Source of the DNA: Cloacibacterium sp. TD35
GTDB taxonomy: Bacteria > Bacteroidota > Bacteroidia > Flavobacteriales > Weeksellaceae
Reading direction: 5' to 3'
Length of the DNA: 64,000 nucleotides
NCBI RefSeq assembly: GCF_028864635.1
Contig: NZ_CP104850.1
Location: 626,001 to 690,000, forward strand
Shown here: piece by piece, positions 53,704-61,864 of the stretch
How the letters are laid out: every line of letters begins with the position of its first letter
Position numbering within the stretch: the first letter of the stretch is position 1
The notes under the pieces: model-generated
Told to the model about the DNA's origin: nothing
The model's input: only the letters and a program-made list of their open reading frames with translations
Database searches by the model: none
Position numbers and translations under genes: made by a program

Positions 53704-53731
53704 AAAAACTCCTCCAAAAATTTGGAGGAGT
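53704..53731. terminator. Terminator between ogt and prc
   Basis: ACTCCTCCAAA and TTTGGAGGAGT form a perfect stem. The A run on the left gives the minus-strand prc transcript its T tail; the plus-strand tail is poor in T. Confidence 0.8.
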
Positions 53732-53759
53732 TGTAAAGTTATAAATACATCAAAGATGT

Positions 53760-55880
53760 TTATTTTAGTTCAGAGATAATATTTACGGTTTCTTGCAGGT
53801 AAATATCTCTTTTCAGATTTTTCATCCAGTTTTCAGATTTTTTAGCAAAAACCTCATCGGTTTTTCCTCTGGCAACTTCGTCTGCGTGAAGCGCGAAGTT
53901 CAATCCGTTATTGTATTTAATCAATGGTTTGAATTTATCAATCTGTGCTTTTCTGGTTTTCATTACTGCTTCAAAATCTTTTAGATTAAGAGAAATCTTT
54001 TCTTCTTTGTCTAATTTTTCTCTCCACTGTGCAGATTCTAGCAACAATTGATAAAATTTATTTTGAGCCATTCTTGACTGACTATTTTTCGCCAAACCTG
54101 CTACATTTATCGGGTTGTTAACTGTAAAACTGCTAGAGTTTACTTGATCCCAAGGTAAAGCATAATTATCAAATCTTTCGCCAATTTCTTCATAAGAGAA
54201 TACATCTTTCATCGGGATATCAGAATCTACACCTTTTAACTGCGTAGATTTTCCGTTGATTCTATAGAATTTCTGAATGGTTAATTTCAGTGAGCCGAAA
54301 TCATCCGTACTGTTTAAAAATCTATTCAGTTCTACGAAAGTTTGCACCGTTCCTTTCCCGAAAGAATTAGGCGAACCAACAATTACTGCTCTTCCGTAAT
54401 CTTTCATCGCACCTGCTAAAATTTCAGAAGCAGAAGCTGAAAGTTCGTTTTGCATGATTACCAAAGGCCCAGTCCAAATTGGGTCATTTTGTTTGTTTCT
54501 CATCACCTGAACTCTACCGTTTCCGTCTTTTACCTGAACAACAGGTCCGTTATTCATGAAAAGTCCCATAATATCTACCACTTCGGTAAGAGAACCGCCT
54601 CCGTTATTTCTTAAATCAAGGATAATTCCTTCTACATTTTGTGCTTTTAGTTTAATGAGTTCTGCTTTTATATCGTCTGAAGCATTTCTTCCTTTAGCAT
54701 CTTCAAAATCTGCATTGAAACTTGGCAAATTGATGAATCCATATTTTTTACCATTCGCTCCATTGATGATGATACTTCTCGCAAAAGTATCTTCTATCGC
54801 TACTTCTTCACGAATCATTTTCACTTCTTTGATGGTTCCGTCTTTTTTCTTGAGCGTAAGAACTACTTCTGTTCCTTTTTCGCCACGGATAAAACGCACC
54901 GCTTCATCTACCAACATTCCCGTTACATTAATGGGTTCTTCTCCTTTTTTAGACTGAACTTTTAGAATTTCGTCTCCTTCTGAAATCTGTTTCGATTTCC
55001 AAGCTGGAGCGCCAACTACCAATGTTCCGATTTTTATTTTTCCTTTGCTTTCTTGAATCGTTGCCCCAATTCCAATTACTTTTCCAACGAAATTCACATC
55101 AAAATCTTCTTTGTCTTGAGGTGAAAAATAATTGGTATGCGGATCAAAAACTTCGGTGTAAGCGTTCATGTAAACAGAGAACCAATCCATTTTTTTACGT
55201 TTTTGGAATCTCTTAAACATAGAAGTCATTAAATCTTTTACTTCTTCCGTCGCTTTTACTTGTTTTTGCGCTGGTGTAAGAATTTCTAACTTAATGGTAT
55301 CTTTCAGTTTCAGACGGTTTACACTGTCTTTTTTCTCACGTTGCGTTTCTTCTTTCGCATTCAGTGTTTCTATTTCTTGAAGAATATTGTACTTGATGAA
55401 TTTTTTCCATTCGTTTTTTAATTCTTCTTGATTCTGAGGATATTTCTTCAGTTTTGGTTCCAGAATTAATTCATCATTTTCTTCAAAATTAATCGGTTTG
55501 CTCAAGATTTCCTGAGAATATTTTTCAATTTCTGCGGTTCTGTCGTATAATTTATCAACCGTCAACTTATAAAAAGTTAGGTCGCCTCTGTTCAGATAAT
55601 CATCTAATTTGGTTCTGTGTTTGCTGAATTCATCTACTTCTGACTGCAAGAAAAATCTTTTTCCTGGGTCTATCATTTCCATGTATTTATCATAAACATC
55701 AGCAGAATAAGCATCATTAATCGGCTTAGGTGAATAATGCAGATAAGAAAGCGTATTTTTTACACTTATCATAATCGTTTGCATCTTCTCGTCATCATTC
55801 TGTGGTGCATTAAAACAGAACATGAGCGTGATTAATGGTGCGAAAAATAATAATTTATTGAGTTTGAAATTTTTGAACAT
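53760..55880 (-). CDS. prc: Carboxy-terminal processing peptidase (tail-specific protease, S41)
   Basis: A 706-residue periplasmic Prc/Tsp-like serine protease. The signal peptide (about 1-24) precedes a helical N-domain. A PDZ domain (about 235-330) has GIGATIQESKGKIKIGTLVVG. The S41 domain has the nucleophile Ser in ELSASASEILAGAMK (near 480) and the general-base Lys in NSFGKGTVQ (near 505). The C-terminal DUF3340-type region ends the chain. Prc trims C-termini of envelope proteins and controls wall hydrolases in other bacteria, a link that fits the many wall genes here. Confidence 0.95.
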   Translation of the reverse strand: MFKNFKLNKLLFFAPLITLMFCFNAPQNDDEKMQTIMISVKNTLSYLHYSPKPINDAYSADVYDKYMEMIDPGKRFFLQSEVDEFSKHRTKLDDYLNRGDLTFYKLTVDKLYDRTAEIEKYSQEILSKPINFEENDELILEPKLKKYPQNQEELKNEWKKFIKYNILQEIETLNAKEETQREKKDSVNRLKLKDTIKLEILTPAQKQVKATEEVKDLMTSMFKRFQKRKKMDWFSVYMNAYTEVFDPHTNYFSPQDKEDFDVNFVGKVIGIGATIQESKGKIKIGTLVVGAPAWKSKQISEGDEILKVQSKKGEEPINVTGMLVDEAVRFIRGEKGTEVVLTLKKKDGTIKEVKMIREEVAIEDTFARSIIINGANGKKYGFINLPSFNADFEDAKGRNASDDIKAELIKLKAQNVEGIILDLRNNGGGSLTEVVDIMGLFMNNGPVVQVKDGNGRVQVMRNKQNDPIWTGPLVIMQNELSASASEILAGAMKDYGRAVIVGSPNSFGKGTVQTFVELNRFLNSTDDFGSLKLTIQKFYRINGKSTQLKGVDSDIPMKDVFSYEEIGERFDNYALPWDQVNSSSFTVNNPINVAGLAKNSQSRMAQNKFYQLLLESAQWREKLDKEEKISLNLKDFEAVMKTRKAQIDKFKPLIKYNNGLNFALHADEVARGKTDEVFAKKSENWMKNLKRDIYLQETVNIISELK

Positions 55881-55960
55881 ATTGTTAAAAGTATTATTGG
55901 GTATAAGTTATATATTGATAAAGTTTGTTACAATGATTTAATGAGCATTCTATTTTTTTA

Positions 55961-56062
55961 CACATAAGTCACATAAAGATTTAACATTGAAAATATACAA
56001 TAGAACAAATAAGAAGAAAATCAAAGATTTTCAAAAACTAATGTGTTCTTATGTTTCTTTAT
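55961..56062. repeat. Short-word repeat tract (word CACATAAG) upstream of prc and surE
   Basis: Left arm CACATAAGTCACATAAAG (55961-55978) and right arm GTGTTCTTATGTTTCTTTAT (56043-56062) are imperfect complements separated by 64 bases. They lie in a 321-base gene-free spacer between divergent prc and surE. Confidence 0.5.
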
Positions 56063-56175
56063 CCAGTTTTTTTAATCTACTTACGTGTTAAGAAATAAAT
56101 TTTTGACTGGTAAATTTATAACAAAATAAGCACCAAATTTAATGCCTTATTCAAAAATAGCGCTAATTTTTTAAT

Positions 56176-56183
56176 TAAATTTG
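56176..56183 (+). promoter_or_regulatory. -7 box of surE
   Basis: TAAATTTG overlaps a TTG in-frame upstream of surE, ruling it out as the start. Confidence 0.55.
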
Positions 56184-56201
56184 TCTAAAATTAAAATTTA
56201 T

Positions 56202-56969
56202 ATGAAAAAACCTTTGATATTGGTAACCAATGATGACGGAATTACCGCTCCCGGAATTAGAAATTTGGTGAATTTTATGAACGAAATAGGCGAAGTAATT
56301 GTAGTAGCGCCTAATTCACCTCAATCTGGAAAAGGACATGCCATTACCATCAATTCTACCCTTACTTTCGAAGAAATCAATTTAGAAGGACCTCAGCGTG
56401 ATTATTCACTGAGCGGAACTCCTGTAGATTGCGTAAAATTTGCCTTAGATAAAGTCTTGACCAGAAAACCAGATTTAGTGGTTTCGGGAATTAATCATGG
56501 TGCTAATTCTTCGATTAATGTCATTTATTCTGGTACCATGTCTGCCGCAGTAGAAGCAGGTGTAGAAGGTTTACAGTCTATAGGATTTTCTCTGCTGGAT
56601 TTTGCGTGGGACGCAGATTTCTCACAATGCAAAGACTATATCCAGAATATTGTAAAAAAAGTTTTAGAAAATCCATTGCCAAAAGGAATTGTGCTGAATG
56701 TGAACATCCCGAAACTGAAAAAAGAAGAAATAAAAGGCATCAAAGTTTGCAGACAAGCCCAAGCAAAATGGGAAGAGAGTTTTGACGAACGTATAAATCC
56801 TCATGGCAAAAAATACTATTGGCTTACTGGTTATTTTAACAACCAAGACGAAGGAAAAGATGCTGATGAAAACGCACTTGCCGATGGTTACATCTCTGTA
56901 GTTCCCGTGAAATTTGATTTAACTGCTCATGAATATTTACAGGAATTGGGAGAGGTTTTGAATGGGTAA
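56202..56969 (+). CDS. surE: 5'/3'-nucleotidase SurE
   Basis: A 255-residue metal-dependent acid phosphatase acting on nucleoside monophosphates. Conserved motifs are LILVTNDDGITAPGI (Asp-Asp metal ligands near 10), SGTPVDCVKFAL, VVSGINHGANSSINVIYSGT and FVVSVGxx-type C-terminal strands. ATG 56202 is chosen over an in-frame TTG at 56181, which lies in the -7 box. It is the last typical host gene before the AT-rich esterase block. Confidence 0.96.
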   Translation: MKKPLILVTNDDGITAPGIRNLVNFMNEIGEVIVVAPNSPQSGKGHAITINSTLTFEEINLEGPQRDYSLSGTPVDCVKFALDKVLTRKPDLVVSGINHGANSSINVIYSGTMSAAVEAGVEGLQSIGFSLLDFAWDADFSQCKDYIQNIVKKVLENPLPKGIVLNVNIPKLKKEEIKGIKVCRQAQAKWEESFDERINPHGKKYYWLTGYFNNQDEGKDADENALADGYISVVPVKFDLTAHEYLQELGEVLNG

Positions 56970-56997
56970 ATAAAGGTTTTTCTAAGCGAAAATTTTG

Positions 56998-57005
56998 TAT
57001 ATTTG
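56998..57005 (+). promoter_or_regulatory. -7 box upstream of the esterase block
   Basis: TATATTTG lies 119 bases before ATG 57125. It precedes the inverted-repeat flank, so it may belong to the host rather than the inserted segment. Confidence 0.4.
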
Positions 57006-57073
57006 GATGATATGAGAAAATCCCAAGAACGGAAGTAAACTTCATTCTCGGGACTTCGCAAATCCGCCGAACC

Positions 57074-57957
57074 GTTGGCTGCAAGTTTAACGCAGAATCG
57101 TAAATTCAATAACTTAATCAATAAATGAGAATACTAATTTTACTTTTATTTTTTATTAATTTTTTATTTTCACAAGAAATTGATGAAAATAAATATTATG
57201 CTGAAACCAAAACTGTTTATCTAAATTCTTTAGTTTTTAATAAATCAAGAGAGTTACAAATATTTTTACCTGACGAATACTTTAAGCAACCAGAGAAAAA
57301 ATTTAAAACTATATATTTATTTGACTCACAGAACCAAAGAATTTTTAATTATGTAAAAGGCAATATTGAATTATTATCAATGAATCATATTGAACCTTTG
57401 ATAATTGTTGGTATAGTAACAGAAGATAGATGGTTTGAATTTTTACCAGTGAATAATAATCCTGAAACGTTAAAAGAATACGAACCACCAATAGGTGGAG
57501 CTGATACTTTAATTAATCATATTAAAAATGAAGTTGAACCATATTTAAAAGAAAATTATAGAATTGAAAATTCAAAACTTGGAATTGGTCATTCATTAGG
57601 CGGAACTTTTTTAATGTATTTTAACATAAAAGAACCAACTTTTTTTGAATCAAATATATTATTAAGTCCTAACTTCACTTATGACAACGAACAACTAATT
57701 AAACTTACAAAAAAGTTCTATATTGAAAATAGTAAAGTGAGTAAAGAGTTTTTTATTTATAGTGGATATAAAGATAGTTATGAAGAAAAGTTTAATAAAT
57801 CTCTATTCAAAATAAACAATTGGATTAGAAAAAATGAAAATGAAAACATAAAATGGGAATATGAAAAACTAAAGATAGATAATCATGGTAAAATATGGTT
57901 TGAAGGAATTTATAAAGGATTATTAAAAATAAAAAGTATAAAAACCTGACAGCCAAC
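57074..57957. mobile_element. Candidate inserted gene cassette bounded by 8-bp inverted repeats
   Basis: GTTGGCTG (57074-57081) and CAGCCAAC (57950-57957) are exact inverse copies bounding one AT-rich esterase gene. GTTTAAC (57085-57091) fits the RYYYAAC half-site form of integron attC sites. GTTGCACAAC, a small palindrome, follows the right flank (57968-57977). The flanks are visibly more GC-rich than the gene. No integrase or full attC pair is present, so the cassette reading is tentative. Confidence 0.4.
57125..57949 (+). CDS. Exported alpha/beta-hydrolase, putative esterase (EsteraseD/Fes-like)
   Basis: A 274-residue protein with a signal peptide (about 1-16, LILLLFFINFLFSQ). The fold is an alpha/beta hydrolase of the esterase-D or ferri-siderophore-esterase-like group. 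The nucleophile elbow is GIGHSLGGT (Ser near 156). ELQIFLPDEYF and KTIYLFDSQN open the core. A later Asp may lie in SGYKDSYEE and the His in DNHGKIWF. The gene is distinctly richer in A/T and AT-ending codons than surE and guaC on either side, which suggests transfer. The substrate is unknown. Confidence 0.85.
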   Translation: MRILILLLFFINFLFSQEIDENKYYAETKTVYLNSLVFNKSRELQIFLPDEYFKQPEKKFKTIYLFDSQNQRIFNYVKGNIELLSMNHIEPLIIVGIVTEDRWFEFLPVNNNPETLKEYEPPIGGADTLINHIKNEVEPYLKENYRIENSKLGIGHSLGGTFLMYFNIKEPTFFESNILLSPNFTYDNEQLIKLTKKFYIENSKVSKEFFIYSGYKDSYEEKFNKSLFKINNWIRKNENENIKWEYEKLKIDNHGKIWFEGIYKGLLKIKSIKT

Positions 57958-58017
57958 AGGCGTTGCTGTTGCACAACTCCACTTTTTAGAAAATAATCAT
58001 TAAAAAAGATAAAATAC

Positions 58018-58053
58018 AACCTCGTTTAAGTACTTTTAAGCGAGGTTTGTTTT
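58018..58053 (+). terminator. Terminator of the esterase transcript
   Basis: AACCTCGTTTAA and TTAAGCGAGGTT pair with one wobble, followed by a T-rich tail. Confidence 0.75.
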
Positions 58054-58216
58054 TTAGTTAAAATTAAAAATGCTAAAAGTTTAGGTGCTTAAAATGGAGT
58101 TATTGAAGCTTTGAAAGACTTTTTTTACAAAAGCAAAGTTCTTCCCTGTCTTAGGAAAATAACTTGGTGCTGATATTTCAGATTTGTAATCCGTTACTTA
58201 GAAAAATATAAACTCT

Positions 58217-58243
58217 AAAATCCGCAAAAAGCGGATTTTTTTA
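58217..58243 (+). terminator. Orphan T-tailed hairpin
   Basis: AAAATCCGC and GCGGATTTT form a 9-bp stem with T7. No gene is seen between it and the previous terminator, so it may end a lost gene or an unrecognised RNA. Confidence 0.7.
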
Positions 58244-58292
58244 TGGGCAATCCTTTGAGTTTTCAAGCAGTCAAATTAGAGTTTTGCTTGGG

Positions 58293-58372
58293 GTTTGCTC
58301 GTGGTTTGTTCGTGTTTCCTTCGAATCAGCCTCGGAAAAGTACCATAAATTACGAATAAACCACGAACAAAC
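58293..58372. repeat. Inverted repeat made of 11-base words (GTTTGYTCGTG)
   Basis: The left arm (58293-58313) holds GTTTGCTCGTG and GTTTGTTCGT in tandem. The right arm (58352-58372) is its complement with two mismatches. Arms are 21 bp with a 38-base loop. Confidence 0.75.
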
Positions 58373-58445
58373 GTAAAACTTGAGTCAACTTTAACCCAAA
58401 TGAAACTCCAGAGAATTGCTCTGCTTTCTAAATCATTTTGAATTA

Positions 58446-58453
58446 TACATTTG
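58446..58453 (+). promoter_or_regulatory. -7 box of guaC
   Basis: TACATTTG lies 61 bases before ATG 58515. Confidence 0.55.
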
Positions 58454-58514
58454 TCTAATTTTTCTGCTCATGAAATCCAAAAATTCCTTATTTTTAACAA
58501 AATAATTTTACCAA

Positions 58515-59558
58515 ATGCGCATAGAATATGATATAAAATTGGGCTTCAAAGACGTGATGTTTCGCCCAAAACGTTCTACTCTTAAATCTCGTTCACAAGT
58601 AAGTCTAGAAAGGGAATTTATCTTTAGAAATTCTAAAAAAACTTGGCGTGGTGTTCCCATTATCGCTGCCAATATGGATACGGTAGGGACTTTTGAAATG
58701 GCAACGGCTCTTGCAGAAGAAAAAATCATTACCGCCATTCATAAGCATTATACGCTAGAAGAATGGTCGGCATTTCTAGAAAATTCGCCAGAAAGCATTT
58801 ATCAATACATCGCCATCAGCTCTGGAACAGGAAGCAGTGACGAAGAAAAAATTAAAGAAATCATCAGTAAATTCCCAAAAATAAACTTCATCTGCATCGA
58901 TGTAGCCAATGGTTATTCGGAACATTTTGTGAATTTTGTAAAAAAAGTTCGCGCAGATTTTCCAGATAAAACCATCATCGCAGGAAATGTGGTGACTGGC
59001 GAAATGGTAGAAGAACTCATTTTAGCCGGTGCTGATATTATAAAAGTAGGAATTGGGCCAGGTTCTGTGTGTACTACTCGAGTGAAAACTGGAGTGGGTT
59101 ATCCTCAGCTTTCGGCGATTATAGAATGTGCAGATGCAGCGCATGGTTTGGGTGGACATATCATTGGTGATGGTGGTTGCAAAGTTCCGGGAGATGTAGC
59201 CAAAGCTTTTGGTGGAGGCGCAGATTTCGTAATGCTGGGCGGAATGTTTGCTGGTCACGACGAAAGTGGCGGTGAAATGGTGGAAGAAAACGGCAAAAAA
59301 TTCAGATTGTTCTACGGAATGAGTTCTAAAACGGCCATGGAAAAACACAGTGGTGGCGTTGCAGAATATCGTGCTTCTGAAGGGAAAACTGTAAAAGTAA
59401 AATACAAAGGACCAGTTGTGGAAACGGTGAAAGATATTTTAGGCGGGGTACGCTCTACTTGTACGTATGTTGGCGCTTCTCAACTGAAGGAATTATCGAA
59501 AAGAACCACCTTTATCAGAGTGCAAGAACAGCATAACGAAGTCTTTGGCAACGAATAG
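58515..59558 (+). CDS. guaC: GMP reductase
   Basis: GuaC deaminates GMP to IMP with NADPH. The 347-residue length and the lack of the CBS pair seen in IMP dehydrogenase identify it. The catalytic loop [19 protein letters not shown] carries Cys186, the position of the active Cys in E. coli GuaC. The phosphate-binding [20 protein letters not shown] is near 215. It has its own promoter. There is no T-tailed terminator directly after it, but a folded spacer follows. Confidence 0.95.
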   Translation: MRIEYDIKLGFKDVMFRPKRSTLKSRSQVSLEREFIFRNSKKTWRGVPIIAANMDTVGTFEMATALAEEKIITAIHKHYTLEEWSAFLENSPESIYQYIAISSGTGSSDEEKIKEIISKFPKINFICIDVANGYSEHFVNFVKKVRADFPDKTIIAGNVVTGEMVEELILAGADIIKVGIGPGSVCTTRVKTGVGYPQLSAIIECADAAHGLGGHIIGDGGCKVPGDVAKAFGGGADFVMLGGMFAGHDESGGEMVEENGKKFRLFYGMSSKTAMEKHSGGVAEYRASEGKTVKVKYKGPVVETVKDILGGVRSTCTYVGASQLKELSKRTTFIRVQEQHNEVFGNE

Positions 59559-59559
59559 C

Positions 59560-59638
59560 TTAGATAAAAAAACTTTTTATTCGCGCTAATGCAATTATTT
59601 TATTTGCAGCGAATTACGAAATGGTAATTATTATCTAA
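59560..59638. other. Nested inverted repeat after guaC
   Basis: The outer arms TTAGATAA / TTATCTAA enclose TTCGC...GCGAA and TGCAA...TTGCA in nested order. A transcript could fold into one long bulged stem. It lies just after the guaC stop and may protect or end that mRNA. Confidence 0.5.
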
Positions 59639-59672
59639 ACAGCTGTTAATCAAAGGATTTCTAATCATTTTT

Positions 59673-59704
59673 TTTGGAGATAAAAAATATTCTTTTTATA
59701 TTTG
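59673..59704 (+). promoter_or_regulatory. Consensus promoter of the candidate small RNA
   Basis: TTTG (59673-59676), 20 bases, then TATATTTG (59697-59704). This is one of the best promoter matches in the window, with no gene start behind it. Confidence 0.75.
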
Positions 59705-59708
59705 CACC

Positions 59709-59788
59709 CGAAAACACAAGTGCTCCAATAAAATATAATTCTTTGAATTATAACACCTTAATCCTCGATTAATTCGAGGATTTTTTTT
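59709..59788 (+). ncRNA. Candidate small RNA (about 80 nt)
   Basis: Between a consensus promoter and a T8 terminator there is no ATG and no usable open frame. The transcript would fold as an outer stem AAGTG/CACCTT (59718-59722 with 59754-59759, one bulge) enclosing TATAATTC-TTT-GAATTATA (59734-59752). The terminator stem AATCCTCGA/TCGAGGATT (59760-59782) follows. Its 3' end only touches the stop codon of the opposite nucleosidase gene. I recognise no known RNA family. The unit is inferred from signals alone. Confidence 0.6.
59760..59788 (+). terminator. Terminator of the candidate small RNA
   Basis: AATCCTCGA and TCGAGGATT form a 9-bp perfect stem, followed by T8. The T run is only on the plus-strand side. 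Confidence 0.85.
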
Positions 59789-60365
59789 ATTTTAAAAGCG
59801 TTTCTCTCAATTTTTTCGCTGCTTTTTTTACTTCTGTGCTCCAATCGTCTACTGCGTTTCCATCTGCACCATCAGAAATATATTTAAGACACAAAAATGG
59901 TAATTTTTCTTCTTTGCACACTTTTGCCAGAGCATAAGCTTCCATTTCTATCACGTTGTATTCAGAATTACAGTGCTCCATTTCGAACTGGTCTCCACTT
60001 CCGCAAATTCCATTCGGAACTTCTTCTAAAGCAACGCCGTGTTCTAGAATAATTTCACCATTAGCAAATGGTGTTTCAAACTTTTGAAAACCAAGCGCCA
60101 TCACCTCCATATCTCTTTGGATAAATTGCGTACAACACACCACATTTCCCTTATTAAAAGCCGTGCTTCCTGCGGTTCCCAAATTAATGATAATATCTGG
60201 ATTGTATTTTTCTATACCTTTAAAAAGATGATACGATGCATTAATCTTCCCTACTCCAGTAAAAACTTTCTGAAAATCATTAAATTCTTCTTGTGCTTCT
60301 ACTTCTAAGGCAAAAACTAAAAGCGGATTTTGGTAAATGGTTCCGTTGATATTTATTTCTTTCAT
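59787..60365 (-). CDS. Nucleosidase of the PNP/MTA-SAH family
   Basis: A 192-residue phosphorylase-fold hydrolase related to 5'-methylthioadenosine/S-adenosylhomocysteine nucleosidase. IIINLGTAGS (near 56), CGSGDQFEME and the purine/ribose-site VIEMEAYALAKVC (near 138) are visible. The catalytic-Asp region is CLKYISDGADGNA. It is shorter than the usual 230-residue MtnN, mainly at the N-terminus, but its core looks complete. The base specificity cannot be assigned. It converges on the candidate small RNA and is separated from fabG by that gene's terminator. Confidence 0.85.
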   Translation of the reverse strand: MKEININGTIYQNPLLVFALEVEAQEEFNDFQKVFTGVGKINASYHLFKGIEKYNPDIIINLGTAGSTAFNKGNVVCCTQFIQRDMEVMALGFQKFETPFANGEIILEHGVALEEVPNGICGSGDQFEMEHCNSEYNVIEMEAYALAKVCKEEKLPFLCLKYISDGADGNAVDDWSTEVKKAAKKLRETLLK

Positions 60366-60376
60366 AGCTAAAAATG

Positions 60377-60400
60377 AAAAGACTTCCGAAGAAGTCTTTT
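60377..60400 (-). terminator. Terminator of fabG
   Basis: AAAAGACTTC and GAAGTCTTTT form a 10-bp stem around CGAA. The T run is on the minus-strand side. Confidence 0.8.
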
Positions 60401-60426
60401 GTATTTATTAATTGATTTTCAATGTT

Positions 60427-61170
60427 TTAAGTAAGCATTCCGCCATCTACGTTCATAACTTGACCTGTAATATAAGCAGACATTTCACTTCCGAAGAACA
60501 CACAAGCGTTTGCTACATCTTCTGGAGTTCCACCACGTTTTAAAGGAATGGCATCTCTCCAACCTTGTACGGTTTTCTCGTCTAAAACGGCAGTCATTTC
60601 AGTTTCTATAAATCCAGGAGCAATCGCGTTACATCTGATATTTCTAGAACCTAACTCCAAAGCTACAGATTTCGTGAAACCGATTACCCCAGCTTTAGAA
60701 GCTGCATAATTCGCTTGTCCTGCGTTTCCTTTTACCCCAACCACTGAAGTCATGTTGATAATAGAACCGCTTCTTGCTTTCATCATTGGTTTAATCACCG
60801 CTTTTGTCAAGTTGAAAACAGAATCTAGATTTACTTTGATAATGGTGTCCCAATCTTCTTTTGACATTCTGAGCATCAAATTATCTCTGGTAATTCCTGC
60901 GTTATTGATTAAAATATCGATTTTTCCAAATTCTGCCATTACATCATCTACCAATTTCTGAGCTGCTTCGTGGTCTGAAGCATCTGATTGATAACCTTTG
61001 ATTTGGGTAACAGAACTTAATGATTTTTCTAATTCTTGTGCTTTTTCTACAGAACCAGCATATGTAAAAGCCACTTTCGCACCTTGAGCTGCAAAAACTT
61101 CTACAATTCCTTTTCCGATTCCGCGAGTTCCTCCTGTGATAAGAGCCACCTTTCCTTCAAGTAGTTTCAT
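60427..61170 (-). CDS. fabG: 3-oxoacyl-[acyl-carrier-protein] reductase
   Basis: An SDR enzyme of type II fatty-acid synthesis that reduces 3-oxoacyl-ACP with NADPH. It is 247 residues long. The Rossmann motif is ITGGTRGIGKGIVE (12-25), followed by LINNAGITRDNLMLRM. The catalytic Ser lies in MTSVVGVKGNAGQANYAASK, with Tyr and Lys as YAASK. The C-terminal YITGQVMNVDGGM is the FabG hallmark. A -7 box (minus TACATTTG, 61207-61214) precedes it, so it is an independent gene. Confidence 0.96.
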   Translation of the reverse strand: MKLLEGKVALITGGTRGIGKGIVEVFAAQGAKVAFTYAGSVEKAQELEKSLSSVTQIKGYQSDASDHEAAQKLVDDVMAEFGKIDILINNAGITRDNLMLRMSKEDWDTIIKVNLDSVFNLTKAVIKPMMKARSGSIINMTSVVGVKGNAGQANYAASKAGVIGFTKSVALELGSRNIRCNAIAPGFIETEMTAVLDEKTVQGWRDAIPLKRGGTPEDVANACVFFGSEMSAYITGQVMNVDGGMLT

Positions 61171-61206
61171 TTTATATCAAGTTTAATATTTCAATATGAA
61201 TTTCTG

Positions 61207-61214
61207 CAAATGTA
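61207..61214 (-). promoter_or_regulatory. -7 box of fabG
   Basis: TACATTTG on the minus strand lies 36 bases before ATG 61170. Confidence 0.5.
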
Positions 61215-61274
61215 AGAGAATTTATTTATTCTGTATTTACTGCATAATGATAAGACTTTAAATTGCGTTATTGA

Positions 61275-61853
61275 CTAATCATTTAAACCTTTTCCCTCAA
61301 AGATTTTTGGTTTTAGTTTTTCCATTCTTGAAATTCTAGTCGCTGCCTGTTTTGCAGACGAAAAATGCAGTAAATATGCGCGTTGTCTACCAGGAGTTAG
61401 AGATTTAAACGCCTTTTCAAAATCTTTATCTTGGCTAAAAATTTCTTCTAATTCTTCGGGTAATTTTTGTTCTTCTATTGTTTTGAAAGTAACTTTTGCT
61501 CCAGATTTTTCGAGGGCAATCATTTCTTTAATGTACTCTTTCAAAATAGACTCTAAATCATTGATTTGATGTAAATTAGTAAACTTTATGATTTTCGCAG
61601 ATTGTGTGTTTTGACCTGCAAATTCTAAGATTTTATGTTCGTCTTTCAGCAAAACTCCTTTGAAAAAACTAAATGTACAAAACTCTTTGAAACTCCCCAA
61701 AATAATGAGATTGCTTCCATTAAAAGAATAACATGGTTGATACCATTTTACCTCCTCCGTTAAACCACACTCCAAAACAATAGAACGAAGTTTTGTAAGT
61801 TCTTCTTTCCAATTTTTATTTTTGACAATAAGTTCTTCTACGGTGGGTTTCAT
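61275..61853 (-). CDS. YdeI/OmpD-associated-family protein (DUF1801-like)
   Basis: A 192-residue soluble protein. The N-terminal DUF1801/YdhG-like domain (about 1-110) has VEELIVKNKNWKEELTKLR and KWYQPCYSFNGSNLIILGSF. The C-terminal OmdA-like part (about 140-190) has EIFSQDKDFEKAFKSLTPGR then QRAYLLHFSSAKQAATRISR. Members are widespread in Bacteroidota and Firmicutes, and their biochemical role is not established. It is 11 bases after rsmI and probably the last gene of the murC-like/rsmI transcript. Confidence 0.85.
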   Translation of the reverse strand: MKPTVEELIVKNKNWKEELTKLRSIVLECGLTEEVKWYQPCYSFNGSNLIILGSFKEFCTFSFFKGVLLKDEHKILEFAGQNTQSAKIIKFTNLHQINDLESILKEYIKEMIALEKSGAKVTFKTIEEQKLPEELEEIFSQDKDFEKAFKSLTPGRQRAYLLHFSSAKQAATRISRMEKLKPKIFEGKGLND

Positions 61854-61864
61854 GTCAGAAAAAT

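Larger units (their letters stand above)
57950..58514. other. 565-base gene-free region after the esterase
   Basis: No intact open frame is visible. It contains the right flank of the possible cassette and a T-tailed hairpin at 58018-58053. A second T-tailed hairpin with stem TCCGC/GCGGA lies at 58217-58243. A long inverted repeat occupies 58293-58372 and the guaC -7 box 58446-58453. Short in-frame pieces near 58100-58200 broken by stops could be the relic of a lost gene, but I cannot identify one. Confidence 0.6.

Noticed and set aside
58080-58250. Possible pseudogene relic between the esterase and guaC
   Set aside because: Short stop-interrupted pieces could not be matched to any family by eye, so it is mentioned only within the gene-free region.
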